From: Semisulcospira habei
Lineage: Eukaryota; Mollusca; Gastropoda; Semisulcospiridae
Assembly (NCBI GenBank): GCA_036245525.1
Contig: BTPG01000004.1
Location: forward strand, 228,976,550 to 229,040,549
Direction of reading: 5' to 3'
DNA: 64,000 nucleotides
In this document: positions 21,901-32,659 of the stretch, piece after piece
Layout: each line of letters begins with the position of its first letter
Position numbering within the stretch: position 1 is the stretch's first letter
Program-made: the position numbers and the translations under genes
The notes under the pieces: generated by a model
What the model was told of the DNA's origin: nothing
The model's input: only the letters and a program-made list of their open reading frames with translations
Database searches by the model: none

Positions 21901-22529
21901 ATACGTGAAGATGCACAGCTTTGCGATGATGTTCGAGTCCCTAGGAACTGGCTGACATGGGTAGTCCCGGGGGGTGGGGCAGAGTCGACAACCCGAGGGG
22001 TGATGATAACTGGTATGGGGCGTCCTCGCTTGCGCCCTCCTCCTCGGTAAGGCCGCTTCCTCCTGGGTCTGTTTACGCATGGCTGCACTGATGGGGGGCT
22101 GTGTAATCCAAGGGACCTCAGGTGTGCACACACATCAGGAGCAGGGACACTGGTAACGGTACTCCGCCATTGTAGCAGTTTCTGTCTGTCATAACACAGT
22201 ACACGTGCACTGGTAGGTCTATGCACAGTGGCTGAGGGAAGGCTACCAAGCACAGTCGGGCTGAGTGAAAACTCAGCTGGCAAGCATGGCTGTACTGTAG
22301 AGTGCAGTACAGACAGTATCCACAAGGTCTTCACAAAAATGGCAAGTCCAACTGAAATTCTCACTTCCACTGGAAAATGTCCATAAAAATTACACCAAAA
22401 TGTCCAGGGATTCATCATGAAGAAGTATGTGATGATCAAAACATCTAAAAGACAATGAAAAACAGATAAAGAACAGAAAATGTCAGAGAGACTGTCCCTC
22501 AGCCTGCCAGGCGATTGAACAGTACTCAC
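18957..22529 (-). pseudogene. CR1/L2-like ORF2: AP endonuclease plus reverse transcriptase, single nonsense codon
   Basis: From the ATG at 22529 the frame is open for 1059 codons. A ~200-residue N-terminal region has a basic PRRKRPYRGGGRKRGRP patch. The endonuclease shows AFLNTQSCRNK, LLLAETWL (metal-binding Glu), VVYRPPPS, the MVGDFNFHF box and LLSDHASVFF (catalytic Asp-His). The reverse transcriptase has PLLKKAGMDANLLKNYRPVS, LLDLSAAFDTLDH (motif A), YGVPQGSVLGPLLFSLY and KYADDTQ (motif C). A TAG at 19350 (CAG to TAG, Gln to stop) cuts off the C-terminal ~130 residues (AARLVLRKKRTDPVTPLLKH.. to LKTHLFQVAYQD, stop at 18957), which continue in the same frame. One recent lesion in otherwise intact coding sequence suggests a young copy. 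Confidence 0.9.
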
Positions 22530-22784
22530 TGATCTGATTGGAGGCCACGGTGGGAACAGCTTGTGGTAAAATGTTTTCTGAGTTTGTTCCAGGCAGAATT
22601 TTATTCAGATGGTTGCTCTGAAGGTTGAAAACTATTGTCTTGTCAAATGACAGTGCACCGCCTCTTGTGAGTTTCACGCAGGACGTATTATGTTCTCTGC
22701 TGAGTCAGTGAGCCCATTATCTCATAACGTCAATTTTTACGTCCTTTGAGGTCTGCATCACAGTTCAGGAGACAAATTGACCAC

Positions 22785-22862
22785 GATAGTTCAAGGGTGG
22801 TGTCGGAACAGCTTGGTGCCTACAGGTGCCAAGCTATTCTGACACAACCCTTGAACTATCAC
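22785..22862. repeat. Dispersed hairpin repeat, copy 4
   Basis: CGATAGTTCAAGGGTGGTGT faces ACACAACCCTTGAACTATC around AGCTTGGTGCC/GGTGCCAAGCT. Confidence 0.9.
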
Positions 22863-22944
22863 CATTGATCAACATCCAGTCATAGCATTTCAGGGTTTTA
22901 TGGGTTACTGGTGCAGTGTGTGACGGCCACATGATATGTTCCAG

Positions 22945-23109
22945 ATGAGGTGGAGGTAAAGACACTGAAGAGAACGGTGGAGAATCTACGCGCACAGCTC
23001 GCCAGTTGTCAGCGCACCATCACAGATGAGGTGGAGGTAAAGACGCTGAAGAGAACGGTGGAGAATCTACGCTCACAGCTCGCCAGTTGTCAGTGCACCA
23101 TCACACGAG
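22945..23109 (+). CDS. Candidate host-gene exon: two 27-residue coiled-coil repeats (unit A)
   Basis: The exon is preceded by GATATGTTCCAG and followed by GAG|GTAACG. Its 165 bp read EVEVKTLKRTVENLRAQLAS then a second, nearly identical 27-residue repeat (starting at 23026). Leu/Val spacing is heptad-like. It enters and leaves in phase 1, so it is a symmetric exon that can be duplicated without breaking frame. The upstream exon at 9966-10174 ends in phase 1, as required. Tandem copies inside one exon suggest an 81-bp in-frame duplication. The gene is not identified. Confidence 0.55.
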
Positions 23110-23394
23110 GTAACGTAGTCACAGTAATGACAGCTGGATACAACAAAACTCAGATATAACTCCACTTTTTCACAGATCCCTGCTACCGATGTCTATCTGC
23201 TGGCCGCAGATTTTGGGGTATAGTCAAACAGGGGCGGATCTGCCCTTGTCCAACAAATTATCATAGCGCAGGATCAATAATGACAGTCAGAGCTTGTAGA
23301 AACACTCAAACTCCATTCACATGTACAAGACAATGTAGTGACTGGCAGCTCATCGTGTGAACCCCGACTGCATTGGTGCTTACAAAGAGTTCTG

Positions 23395-23800
23395 TGACCA
23401 GGATGTGGGAGGAAGAGTGTCTGTGACAAGGGTGTGGGAGGATGGGCTAGGGAAAGAGTGTCTGTGACCAGGGTGTGAAAGGATGGACCAGGGAAAGAGT
23501 GTCTGTGACCAGGGTGTGAAAGGATGGGCAGGAAAGAGTGTCTGTGACCAGGGTGTGAAAGGATCTGTGACCAGGGTGTGAAAGGATGGGCTAGGGATAG
23601 AGTGTCTGTGACCAGGGTGTGAAAGGATGGACTAGGGAAAGAGTGTCTGTGACCAGGGTGTAGTGGATGGACTAGGGAAAGAGTGTCTGTGACCAGGGTG
23701 TGAAAGGATGGACTAGGGAAAGAGTGTCTGTGACCAGGGTGTGAAAGGATGGACTAGGGAAAGAGTGTCTGTGACCAGGGTGTAGATGGATAGACTAGGG
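23395..23800. repeat. 41-bp minisatellite, ~10 copies, expanded only in unit B
   Basis: Units contain GGGAAAGAGTGTCTGTGACC and AGGGTGTGAAAGGATGGAC. Unit A has a single copy at about 17180-17225, so the array arose after or during the segmental duplication. Confidence 0.9.
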
Positions 23801-23995
23801 AATAGAAAGCTCGTGTTATTCTGTTGAGTGTGACAAAGAGTGATGTCGGTGGCACCTCCTTCCCCCCCCCCCTCCCCACCCCCACCTCAGCTGCTTGATT
23901 AAAAACACTATGAATTTTATCAGAAAATAATTTTCAACGACCCCGACCCTCCCTTTCCCAACACATTTAACCCATTTAACCCCAAAACCCTACAG

Positions 23996-24106
23996 CAGGA
24001 GATGGATTGACCAGGATAATTCAAGGGTACTGCCAGATTGACTTCCCATGTTTAGGTGCCAAGCAAATCTGGCACTACCCTTGAATTATGGTCAGTCCAT
24101 CTCCTG
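23996..24106. repeat. Dispersed hairpin repeat, copy 5
   Basis: Unit B counterpart of the long-arm hairpin at 17406, with CAGGAGATGGATTGACCAGG facing CAGTCCATCTCCTG. Confidence 0.85.
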
Positions 24107-24416
24107 CTAATAGTATACAGTCATTAAGTAACACTTCCAACATTTGGGAGACATGCACCGGTGGGGATAAGCAAGAGTGGCCGCGATGACCACACATTTT
24201 GGGCATTCCAAATGGTGAGTTTGTACTGCTTGAACTCAGTTTGACTGCGATAGTTCAATCATGGTGCCAAAATAGTTTGGTGCCTGTAATGCCACCTTCA
24301 TAGGACATTGAGCAATTTATTTTAAAAATCAGCTTGAGGTTGTAATGGGTTAATTAGTGAAGTTCTCAAATTTTGGATTTGTCCTGTGAAGACTGTATAA
24401 TTTAGGAAATTTATCC

Positions 24417-24489
24417 ACCATGATATTTCAAGGGTGGTGCCAGAATAGCTTGGTGCACGCATTTCAGGCACCACACTTGAACTATCATG
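24417..24489. repeat. Dispersed hairpin repeat, copy 6
   Basis: Unit B counterpart of 18267, with ATGATATTTCAAGGGTGGTG facing CACCACACTTGAACTATCAT. The inner arms are more decayed. Confidence 0.8.
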
Positions 24490-24979
24490 GTTGATTCATA
24501 TCTTGCTGTGGTGTGTCAGAAATATATAGGGTTTGCTCATAAAGTAGTGTTTAGTGGCAGCAGGCTTTCATAGCTCCAGCTTCCAACGCTGCGATGCCTT
24601 GATCATCTTGAAATATGTGTGCCCCAGAGATGCCTTACAATACAATACTATACAATATTTGAGAGGGAAAAAAAACATCAGAAATTAATGACACTTACTT
24701 CTGGGAACTGATGTCAACTTGACATCTGCAATACTGGTGAATAAATTTCTGGTTGGAATAGCTTGTGGTAAAATGTCTTCTGAGTTTGTCCTGACAGAAT
24801 TGTATGCAGATGGTTGCTCTGAAGTTTGAAAACTATTGTCTTGTCAAATCACAGTGCACTGCCTCTTGTGAGTTTCACGCAGGACGTATTATGTTCTCTG
24901 CTGAGTCAGTGAGCCCATTATCTCATTACGTCAAGTTTTATGTCCTTTGAGGTCTGCATCACAGTTCTGGAGACAAATT

Positions 24980-25072
24980 GATCACGATAGTTCAAGGGTG
25001 GTGTCGGAATAGCTTGGTGCCTGTAGGCGCCAAGCTATTCTTACACAACCCTTGAACTATCACTGTTGATCA
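24980..25072. repeat. Dispersed hairpin repeat, copy 7
   Basis: Unit B counterpart of 22785. GGTGCCTGTAGGCGCCAAG sits at the centre. Confidence 0.88.
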
Positions 25073-25145
25073 ACATCCAGTCATAGCATTTCAGAGTTTT
25101 ATGGGTTACTGGTGCAGTGTGTGACGGCCACATGATATGTTGTAG

Positions 25146-25229
25146 ATGAGGTGGAGGTGAAGACACTGAAGAGAACGGTGGAGAATCTACGCTCACAGCT
25201 CGCCAGTTGTCTGAGCACCATCACACGAG
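25146..25229 (+). CDS. Unit B coiled-coil exon copy with a lost donor
   Basis: Same 5' border (GTTGTAG|ATGAGG) and one 27-residue repeat reading VEVKTLKRTVENLRSQLASC. The position of the unit A donor (GAG|GTAACG) reads GAGATAACG here, so the GT is gone. The copy may be skipped, or read on into intron sequence. It is best regarded as a pseudo-exon unless transcripts show otherwise. Confidence 0.4.
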
Positions 25230-25345
25230 ATAACGTAGTCACATTAATGACAGCTAGATACAACAGAACTCAGATAAACTCCACTTTTTCACAGATCCCT
25301 GCTACCGATATCTATCTTGCTGGCCGCAGGTTTTGAGGTATAGTC

Positions 25346-25632
25346 CAACAGGGGCGGATCTTGGGGGAGATGGGCGGTCTAAGGGTTCCGCCCCACCCCC
25401 ACCACATTTCCATATTTTGGTGGATAGTGAGAAAATGGAAGACGCTTGGCGCGCCTCCTTCCCTCAACTAATCTGGCACTACCGCTGAATTATCATGGTG
25501 ACTTCATCTGCTGCAACAGGTACCTGGTCACTAGGCGGCACCTCCACACCGTGGGCAATGTGGCACTACCCGTGAATTATCATGGTGACTCCATCTGCTG
25601 CAACAGGTACCTGGTCACTAGGTGGCACCTCC
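25346..25632. repeat. Dispersed repeat R with ~87-bp tandem subunits
   Basis: It contains GGCACTACC, GAATTATCATGGTGACT, CATCTGCTGCAACAGGTACC and TGGTCACTAGGTGGCACCTCC, in tandem at ~87-bp spacing. The same sequence recurs at 33155-33260 and 63665-64000. The subunit at 25533-25545 preserves the uninterrupted form of the site into which the RAG1-like transposon inserted. Confidence 0.85.
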
Positions 25633-26161
25633 CACGGCTTTACCAGCCAGTGCTGGCGCCTAGCACTTAGTTCGCTTCCAGCTGCCAGTGACATAAGGCG
25701 CCGCGGGGTCAAATTCCACTCATGCGCGCGCTCATTCTATTTATATCACACTTGCTACTACGCGGTACACGGCGTGACCAGTGCTCTGCCGCTATAACAA
25801 CTATCTACTGGTTTGTATTCATAACACATCTCTGTCTAAAGTGACTGTTGTGGAAGCAACATCGTTCAAAAGTTGAAATTCTCATCTACACACTGATACC
25901 AAACATGACAACATTACGACTTACACTTGTGTAGCAGGTCAAGGTGAAAATAAAGGGAACGAGAATTTGTTGATGTACGATGTCGGTGTTTGTTGTGAAA
26001 TTGACAAAGTTCCCACAGCCATAACACAAAGACGCCACTTTTCCCAACGAAACACACTTGCATGCATAAGGGTCAGCATGCCTACAGTATCACTTGCCAG
26101 ATTTTGGTTAAATGGTGTGAGACGGAAGCAGGAGGGTGGTTAATGAGGTCACTGACAGGTC
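25633..26161. repeat. Left TIR of the RAG1-like transposon
   Basis: Inverted counterpart of 32660-33154. It has a ~13-bp conserved tip, a short divergent spacer (25646-25663), then continuous similarity from CACTTAGTTCGCTTCCAG to GTCACTGACAGG. Confidence 0.92.
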
Positions 26162-26353
26162 GCGTGTTCTCGCCCGCAGTCTCGGTACTCCACAGACTGC
26201 TATTGCCATCCCGAAATCCAATCAGTCCATCGAAGGTCACAATATTCAACAGTGTTTTTAAACATTCCTTGCGGTTTAACACATTTTCTGACACACTAGA
26301 CATAAGAACAGAATACTGAGTTTCTGTTCACAGATACACAACTCCAGCGCCAT

Positions 26354-27765
26354 CTATGTGAGAATTTTTTTCTGTTTGACTACTGGAGGAATGACGGAGT
26401 GGAGGACGGGTGACACAAGTGTCATGTGCTCGGTCATGAGCAGTCTGAGTTTTTCCTCCTCTCTCTGCAAGCCATATGTCCTGCTCTTTAGAATGTTAAT
26501 GGTAGCGTGACTCTCTTCACCTCCCTGCTCACCATGAAGCGCCAAACCAAATCTCCACTTTGTCATAAATTCAACGTAGTGACATTCCAGGATATGTTGT
26601 TTCGGAATGATGCTACTGGCTGGAAAAGTACTTCGAAAAAAACGCATGTAGTTTGCAATTTTGTCATTGATGTCTTGCATTGATTCATTCTTGCTCTTCA
26701 CTAGCATTTTGTGAGAAACACTAGCATGAACTTGTGAGTAAAGGTCGTTCAGAATTCGGAACTTTAAGGATATGTCATGCGCTGCTGCATGAAGTTTAGG
26801 ATCATCTGTCAGCTTCATGGTATTGCTGATAACACTGTCATCAACATCAGTCAACACATCATACTTCAAGTAACGGTGGCAGTGGTTGCCAACAAACGAA
26901 CGGCCATGGGTTGCTTGCATGAATATCTTATTCCTCTTTCGTGCTTTGTTAAGGCCAGAAGTGACAGGCCCGCACAAAAATGGCAACTTCAGTTGTCTCT
27001 TCTCTCAGAGCTTCTATTTTGTCCTCGAATTCTGCTACCTGCTGCATCTTCTGTTCACGTCGTTGATCAAAATGCTTCACACTCTCATTGTATCTCTTGT
27101 CGCTCAACACTGCAATACCCTCAGTCAGCTGTTTTCTTTTTTCCAGTTCTTTGATGACTCTTACTTCTGAAAATTTAATGTACTTTTCAAAAGGTGTGTT
27201 TCCATCATGTGCCTCCTTTCCCTCGGCCAGTCTTTCAGCAATGGCTTTATCAAGTTCGTGTCATTCTTGCTCAAGGAGGGAATGATGTTTTTTTACTAAA
27301 CCTAACAGAAGATGGAGGTATGGTGGTGCCGTTTGCGAAATCTCAACATCAAAGATTGGTTCATGTACAACATTGTTGTAACCCTTGGCATTCTTTTTGT
27401 CTCCTCCTGCACAAATGTATCGCCTGTATTCCCTCTTGATGTTGTTCAGAGTTCTTTTTTTTCACTTGTACTCGCTCATGTGGAGCTCTTTGTAGCTGAC
27501 TTTTCGAAGCTGTGCACCAGAGACAAGGGTGGATCCCTTGTGCTCCTGAGAGACCAAAATGTTTGAGGAGAAAATCGTAATCTCCAAACAGAAATACACG
27601 TATCTGTTTTTCTTTCCATTTCATGGTTTGGAGAACTGACACCTGCTCTTTAAACGGCTGCAAAATTGTTTGAAGATTTTCATGACTGTCTTTATAGTTA
27701 GCCATACACACCAAAAACGTATTGTGTTTAGAGTTAGGGTTTTGGAGATTAGCAACTTGAAGCAT
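26354..27765 (-). pseudogene. RAG1-like transposase, 3' half (catalytic core), broken
   Basis: The frame continues exactly from the LINE junction (ANLQNPNSKHNTFLV) after codon 481 of the upstream half. Then come YKDSHENLQTILQPFKEQ, RVFLFGDYDFLLK (candidate second acidic residue at 27574-27582), and GLSGAQGIHPCLWC, a pattern matching RAG1's region around its second catalytic aspartate and following zinc-binding cysteines. Further on, PPYLHLLLGLVKKHH, HGRSFVGNHCHRY and WRFGLALHGEQGGEESH follow; the Glu-rich box near 26530 is the likely third catalytic residue. The gene ends at 26354. Disabling changes are a frameshift between about 27360 and 27460, an in-frame TGA at 27261-27263, and another frameshift near 26990. 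Motif alignment to RAG1 is by eye. Confidence 0.78.
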
Positions 27766-30700
27766 CCTTGCGCTGGGACCATATGGCGTTGAGGCGCGTC
27801 CCCTGGGTGGTGGATAGGGGGTCCCTCGCGAGAGGGGTGCACCGAATGAAATAAGGTGCCATGAACCAACATGGTCTAAGGGAAGGTGACCCTGACAGAA
27901 AACCCCTGGTCCTCCTAGTAAGGGGTTGGGTGTGGGGGTAGCTTCCCCACCCTGCAAATAAGAAAATAGCTACAAAAACGCCGACGAAAAGACAAACAGC
28001 AATTCCTTTCCTGGAGGAGGAAGGTTCTTCTACCAGAAGATTTATGACGTCCTGTGGTGAAAGCCGGAAGTCTTCTGAAGCCACAGGACCGAGCCGCCTC
28101 TCTCTATCCAGGGACACAACCATGGGCACATGGAATGTGAAGACCATGTACCAGAGCAGCAAGGCCGCCCAGATAGCAGCGGAAATGCAAAAGTACAACC
28201 TTTCCCTGCTAGGTATCAGTGAAGCCAGATGGACGAGTCTGGCCAGAAAAGGCTGTTAAGTGGGGAGATGATTCTGTATTCAGGTCATGAAGAGGAGAAT
28301 ACCCCCCATACAGAAGGAGTAGCATTCATGCTGTCACCAGTGGCACAGAGAGCGCTGATGGGCTGGGAACCTCTTGGGCCAAGAATTATCACAGCAGCCT
28401 TTAGAACCAAGAAAAAGATCAAGCTGAACATCATCCAGTGTTATGCGCCCACTAATGACAGTGACGAGGAAGAGAAACAAGAGTTCTACGACCGACTCCA
28501 GGCTGTGGACAATGTGCTGAGCGAGACATCACCATCGTCATGGGCGATTTTAATCCCAAAATAGGGGAGGACAACACCGGATACGAAGAGGTGATGGGGA
28601 GAAAGGGACTAGGGGAGATGAGTGAGAACGGGGAGAGGTTTGTAGACTTTTGTGCTCTAAACAGACTTGTCATTGGAGGCAGCATCTTCCCACACAGAAG
28701 AATACACAAAGCAACTTGGGTCTCACCTGACCATACAACAGAGAACCAAATAGACCATATCTGCATTAGCAAGAAATTTAGAAGATTCCTTCAAGATGTT
28801 CGAGTGAGGAGGGGAGCAGATGTCGCCTCAGACCACCATCTGCTTACCATAAGAATAAAGCTAAAGTTAAAGAAAAGCCGCACAGAGACAACAAGAAGAC
28901 GGCGCTATAATGTAGGCCTCCTACGAGAGACTGGAGTGAGAGAAGAATTCAAACTGGTGCTGTCCAACCTGTTTCAAGCGCTACAGGAGCTAGTAAATGA
29001 AGAGGAGGCGGTCACCACAGAGCAGCAGTGGAAGGCAGTTAGGCACTGAACTCAACCTGCAAAGACACTGTAGGGTTCAGGAAACACCATCACAAGGACT
29101 GACTGTCGGCACGGACCTTGAAGAAGATAGAAGTGAGGAAGCAGAAGAAAGCAGTTGTCAACAACAGTCGCACGAGAGCAGCCAAAGCCAGGGCACAGGA
29201 GAAATACTCGGAAGCCAACCACGAGGTGAAGAGGAGTATCAGGGCAGACAAGAGGGCCTACACAGACAGCCTGGCAGCAGAGGCAGAAAAGGCAGCAGGC
29301 AATGGCAACATGAAACAGCTCTATGACATTACCACAAGATTGTCGGGCAAGTATGGCCATACAGAAAGACCAGTAAAAGACAAAGAAGAGGCAAGCCTAT
29401 TGCAGACAGAGGAGACCAACTCGACAGATATGCCGAGTATTTTGAAGAGTTACAGAACAGACCCACCCCACCCGACCCCCCCAGACATCCAGCCAGCAGA
29501 GACCGACCTACCCATCAGCTGTGACAGACCCAGCCGGGAAGAGATCAGAAGAGCAGTGGTATTTTTAAAGAACAGCAAAGCAGCAGGGCCAGATGGCATC
29601 CCAACGGAGTCTCTGAAAGCAGACCTAGAGACAACAGTAGAGATGCTGTACCCACTGTTTGGAAAGATCTGGGAAGAGGAGGTGATGCCGGCTGACTGGA
29701 AAGAGGGGTACCTAATCAAGCTTCCCAAGAAAGGCGACCTCAGCAAGTGTTCCAACTACAGAGGAATCACCTTGCTGTCAGTACCAGGAAAGGTCTTCAA
29801 CAGGATCATCCTGAAGAGAATGAAGAGCTCCGTTGACCCCCAGCTGAGAGACCAGCAAGCCGGATTCAGGAAAAACCGATCATGTACAGACCAGATCGCC
29901 ACTCTCCGCATCATCGTGGAACAGTCTCTGGAGTGGAGCTCCCCGCTGTACGTCAACTTTGTGGATTACGAGAAAGCATTTGACAGCATGGACCGAGAGA
30001 CTCTGTGGAAACTCCTACGACACTACGGTGTACCCACAAAGCTCGTCCGCCTGATCAAGAGTAGCTACGATGGCATGACATGTTGCGTGATCCATGAAGG
30101 GCAGTTCACCAGGGAACTCCAGGTCAGAACCAGTGCCAGTCAGGGGTGTTTGCTGTCTCCGTTCCTCTTCCTACTGGCCATAGACTGGGTCATGAAGAGG
30201 ACCACAGACGAAGTGGAATACAGTGGACACTGTGGACACAGCTTGATGACCTCGATTTTGCAGACGACTTGGCTTTACTGTCCCACACTCATCAACAAAT
30301 GCAGGACAAGACCACGAGGCTTGCTGACATCTCGTCCCAAGTGGGCCTCACCATCCACAAACAGAAAACAAAGACAATGAGGCTGAACGCAACCAGGGAA
30401 GAACCATTAAAAAAATTATCTTGCTTGCTGGCACCCCGTTGGAGGAGGTGGAGTCCTTCACCTATCTCGGGAGCATCATAGACAAAAAAGGTGTCACTGA
30501 TGCAGATGTCAGAGCACGAATCAGTAAAGCCAGAGTAGCCTTTCTCCAGTTGAAAAAAGTGTGGAATTCCAGAGAGCTGTCACAACACACCAAAGTCCGG
30601 ATTTTCAACTCCAACGTAAAAGCAGTTCTCCTACATGGAGCAGAGCCTTGGAGATTGACAAAAACCACAGTCAACAGAGTACAGATCTTCATAAACAGTT

Positions 30701-31051
30701 GCCTTAGAAGAATTTTGAAAATCCGCTGGCCAGAGAAGATCAGCAATGTCAGACTCTGGGAGAGAACAGAGCAGATAACAGCAGAGAGTGAAATTGGGCG
30801 AAGAAGATGGGGATGGATTGGTCACAGTCTGAGAAAGCCAGCTTCCAGTATCACTAGGCAGGCATTGTCATGGAACCCCCAGGGAAAGAGGGAAAGAGGC
30901 AGGCCGAGAAACACCTGGCGTCGAGACCTCCAAGCAGACATTAAGAGACTGGGAACCACCTGGAGTAAAATCGAAGGAGAAGCACAGGACAGGAGTCGCT
31001 GGAGGTCTCTCGTTGACGGCCTATACCCGGGCAGGGGTGACAGGCGTAAGT
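27766..31051 (+). mobile_element. Full-length RTE-like LINE inserted in the RAG1-like gene
   Basis: AACTTGAAGCAT flanks both ends (27754-27765 and 31052-31063), a clean 12-bp target duplication. A ~330-bp leader is followed by an AP endonuclease and reverse transcriptase. The 3' end is short, without a long tail. Orientation is opposite to the host transposase. Confidence 0.9.
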
Positions 31052-31053
31052 AA
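28100..31053 (+). pseudogene. LINE endonuclease/reverse transcriptase, frameshifted
   Basis: Endonuclease: TMGTWNVKTM at ~28120, LLGISEARW (metal-binding Glu), IQCYAPTND (~28435), the VMGDFNPKIG box (~28540, after a frame change), IDHICIS and ASDHHLLTI (~28830, catalytic Asp-His). Reverse transcriptase: LPKKGDLSKCSNYRGITLLS (~29725), motif A NFVDYEKAFDSMD (~29960), SASQGCLLSPFLFL (~30130, with a frame change) and DFADDLALLSH (~30250). The C-terminus ends GKRERGRPRNTWRRDLQADI and RRK before the stop near 31053. Frameshifts or stops near 28255, 28530, 29050 and 30200 make it a pseudogene. The clade is similar to, but distinct from, the LINE at 2115-5110. Confidence 0.87.
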
Positions 31054-32494
31054 CTTGAAGCATTGTTTTATAACTGTTATCGCCATGATCTCCTCCTAGT
31101 TTTATCCAAATTTCATCATTTGGTATTTGTTCATGCCGTTCAAGAAGATTTGCAGCTTCATACTTGTCAAGCAGTTCAGGAACAATATGTGTGAGATCTT
31201 CTATGTTTTCGACAGGCGTTTTCTGGCTTTCCTTCTTGTTTGTGACTTTGTTTTCAAAGGTCAGATTGTTTTGTTCAATGGTCACTCTGCCACAGAGTGA
31301 TTCCTTCTGGGCCTGCCTTTCCTTTCTTTCACTTTCAAGGTTGACACCAATACTTCTCATGAAGCGTTTATATGTTCTGTACTTAGACCAGCTTAATCCT
31401 AGATTGGTTCTCAGCACAATACCCTGTTTTCTACAGACATACACGGATCGCCTATGGCCTGCTCTGTTTAATATTGCAGTCATTTTTTCATTTCTTTCTC
31501 GTCTTAACTTGTCAGCTATTTGTTCAGTTTCGTCCACCTCTGATCCGCCAGACATATTCGCTCTAGCACGGGCTAGCACCTTTGACCTTCTTTGAATTAC
31601 GGCCGATGATGCCACTGTTGTTGGTTTTCTTGGTTTGGGTATGTGCATAAAATACAAAGGCTGTCCTCCAGTCTTGCAACGAATTGTGGCATCAGCTGAT
31701 TCATTAAGCATTGTGCGGTTTAGTGCCGTCTGATATTTTTCTTCCTCCTTTGTCAGTGGCATCTGCAGTTCCTGGATAGGTCGAAGGCAGGGTCGTTTGA
31801 TATGTGGAGATGTGGCTATATCGACACCCGTTTTTTCAATGGGTGAAATGGCTAGTTCATGCGTCCGCTTGGCTGGTGGAGATGGGGTCCACACTCTTTG
31901 TAACGGCGACGTTTGAGAATTGACTGTGCATGGCGTTTTACGGGGAGTAGATGTTGGCGGTATAAAAATTTGTATACCACTATCACCTTTATTGGTGCTG
32001 TTATTAGTGTCAGTGTTATGAGTGTCACATTCCGCGGATCGAAACGATCGTTTCTTTCCATGCCGCGAACCCCGCTTCGCTGGTCGTCCTCCTTTACCTA
32101 GCTGCATGAAGTGAACACACACGACACATTCTTCAACACTCGTATTTGGATCGAACATGGTCCAAATGTGTTGTGATGAGGCAATATCAGACGCCGCATT
32201 TCGCGTTGTCTCCTCGGACACACATGTTTCAGTCGAGTCTATCCGTTTCATCCGACTATAGCAACTCCTACACATTGTTTTGGAGTGCATCATGTCTTTG
32301 TCTTCCTGGATATTAATTCGATAACACTTGTGGATTAAGTGTTCAAAATTGATACAAAGAAATGACTTTTTATCCGTGTATCTCTTTTGTGATCTCTCGC
32401 CACATATTCTGCACAATGCATTTACTCTCATTGCATGGAACACACCTGTGTGTACACAGACTGTACGCGTTTCATCAGACTCCATCATGATCAA
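31052..32494 (-). pseudogene. RAG1-like transposase, 5' half (zinc-binding N-terminus)
   Basis: From the ATG at 32494, 481 codons are open up to the LINE junction. Residues 28-128 hold a Cys/His array: CRIC (28-31), IHKC, HSKTMCRSC (75-78), then W111 and CVVC (123-126), followed by a basic GRPAKRGSRHGKKR patch. This spacing resembles the N-terminal zinc-binding region of vertebrate RAG1 and of the molluscan N-RAG-TP transposons known from Aplysia (recalled, not searched). A Ser/Thr/Pro-rich linker, then RKQGIVLRTNLGLSWSKYRT, leads to EIWIKLGGDHGDNSYKTML. Asp469 in GGDHG is the candidate first catalytic residue. The final 36 codons of the open frame (to 30941) are LINE sequence read backwards. 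Confidence 0.8.
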
Positions 32495-32659
32495 AAGTTA
32501 AATCAAAAGTACATTTACAAGGTTGACTGTTAGTGTTACACTATTTCCCAAGAAAGAAACGTGGCTATCTCCTCAATAGTATCTGTGTAACTAAGCCCTC
32601 TCTTTCCCCAATTCCGGGAGTGTACACCAAGGCGGATGTCTGGAACTTGTCTGTCGACA

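Larger units (their letters stand above)
18623..22548 (-). mobile_element. CR1/L2-like LINE, near full length, in unit A
   Basis: The borders are fixed by the empty site in unit B (near 24744, AATAAATTTCT joined to GGTTGGAATAGC). The 3' end is at 18623 with an (ATT)n tail next to GCGCTATATAAAAACTATG. The long coding frame and a CA/TG microsatellite in the 3' UTR (18785-18899) lie inside. No clear long target duplication is present, as is common for this group. Confidence 0.9.
17011..23220 (+). repeat. Segmental tandem duplication, unit A (interrupted)
   Basis: When the LINE (18623-22548) and the small retroposon (17813-18242) are removed, this segment aligns end to end with 23228-25345. Shared landmarks are CTGCCCTTGTCCAACAAATT, the three hairpin repeats, CTCTTGTGAGTTTCACGCAG, and the coiled-coil exon. 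The junction between units carries CAGGGGCGGATCT, also found at the end of unit B, so the unit is ~2.2 kb and the duplication is head-to-tail. Confidence 0.9.
23228..25345 (+). repeat. Segmental tandem duplication, unit B (uninterrupted)
   Basis: Second head-to-tail copy of the unit starting at 17011. It lacks both retro-insertions found in unit A and so serves as the empty-site reference. It differs by an expanded minisatellite (23395-23800) and by carrying one rather than two coiled-coil repeats. Confidence 0.9.
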
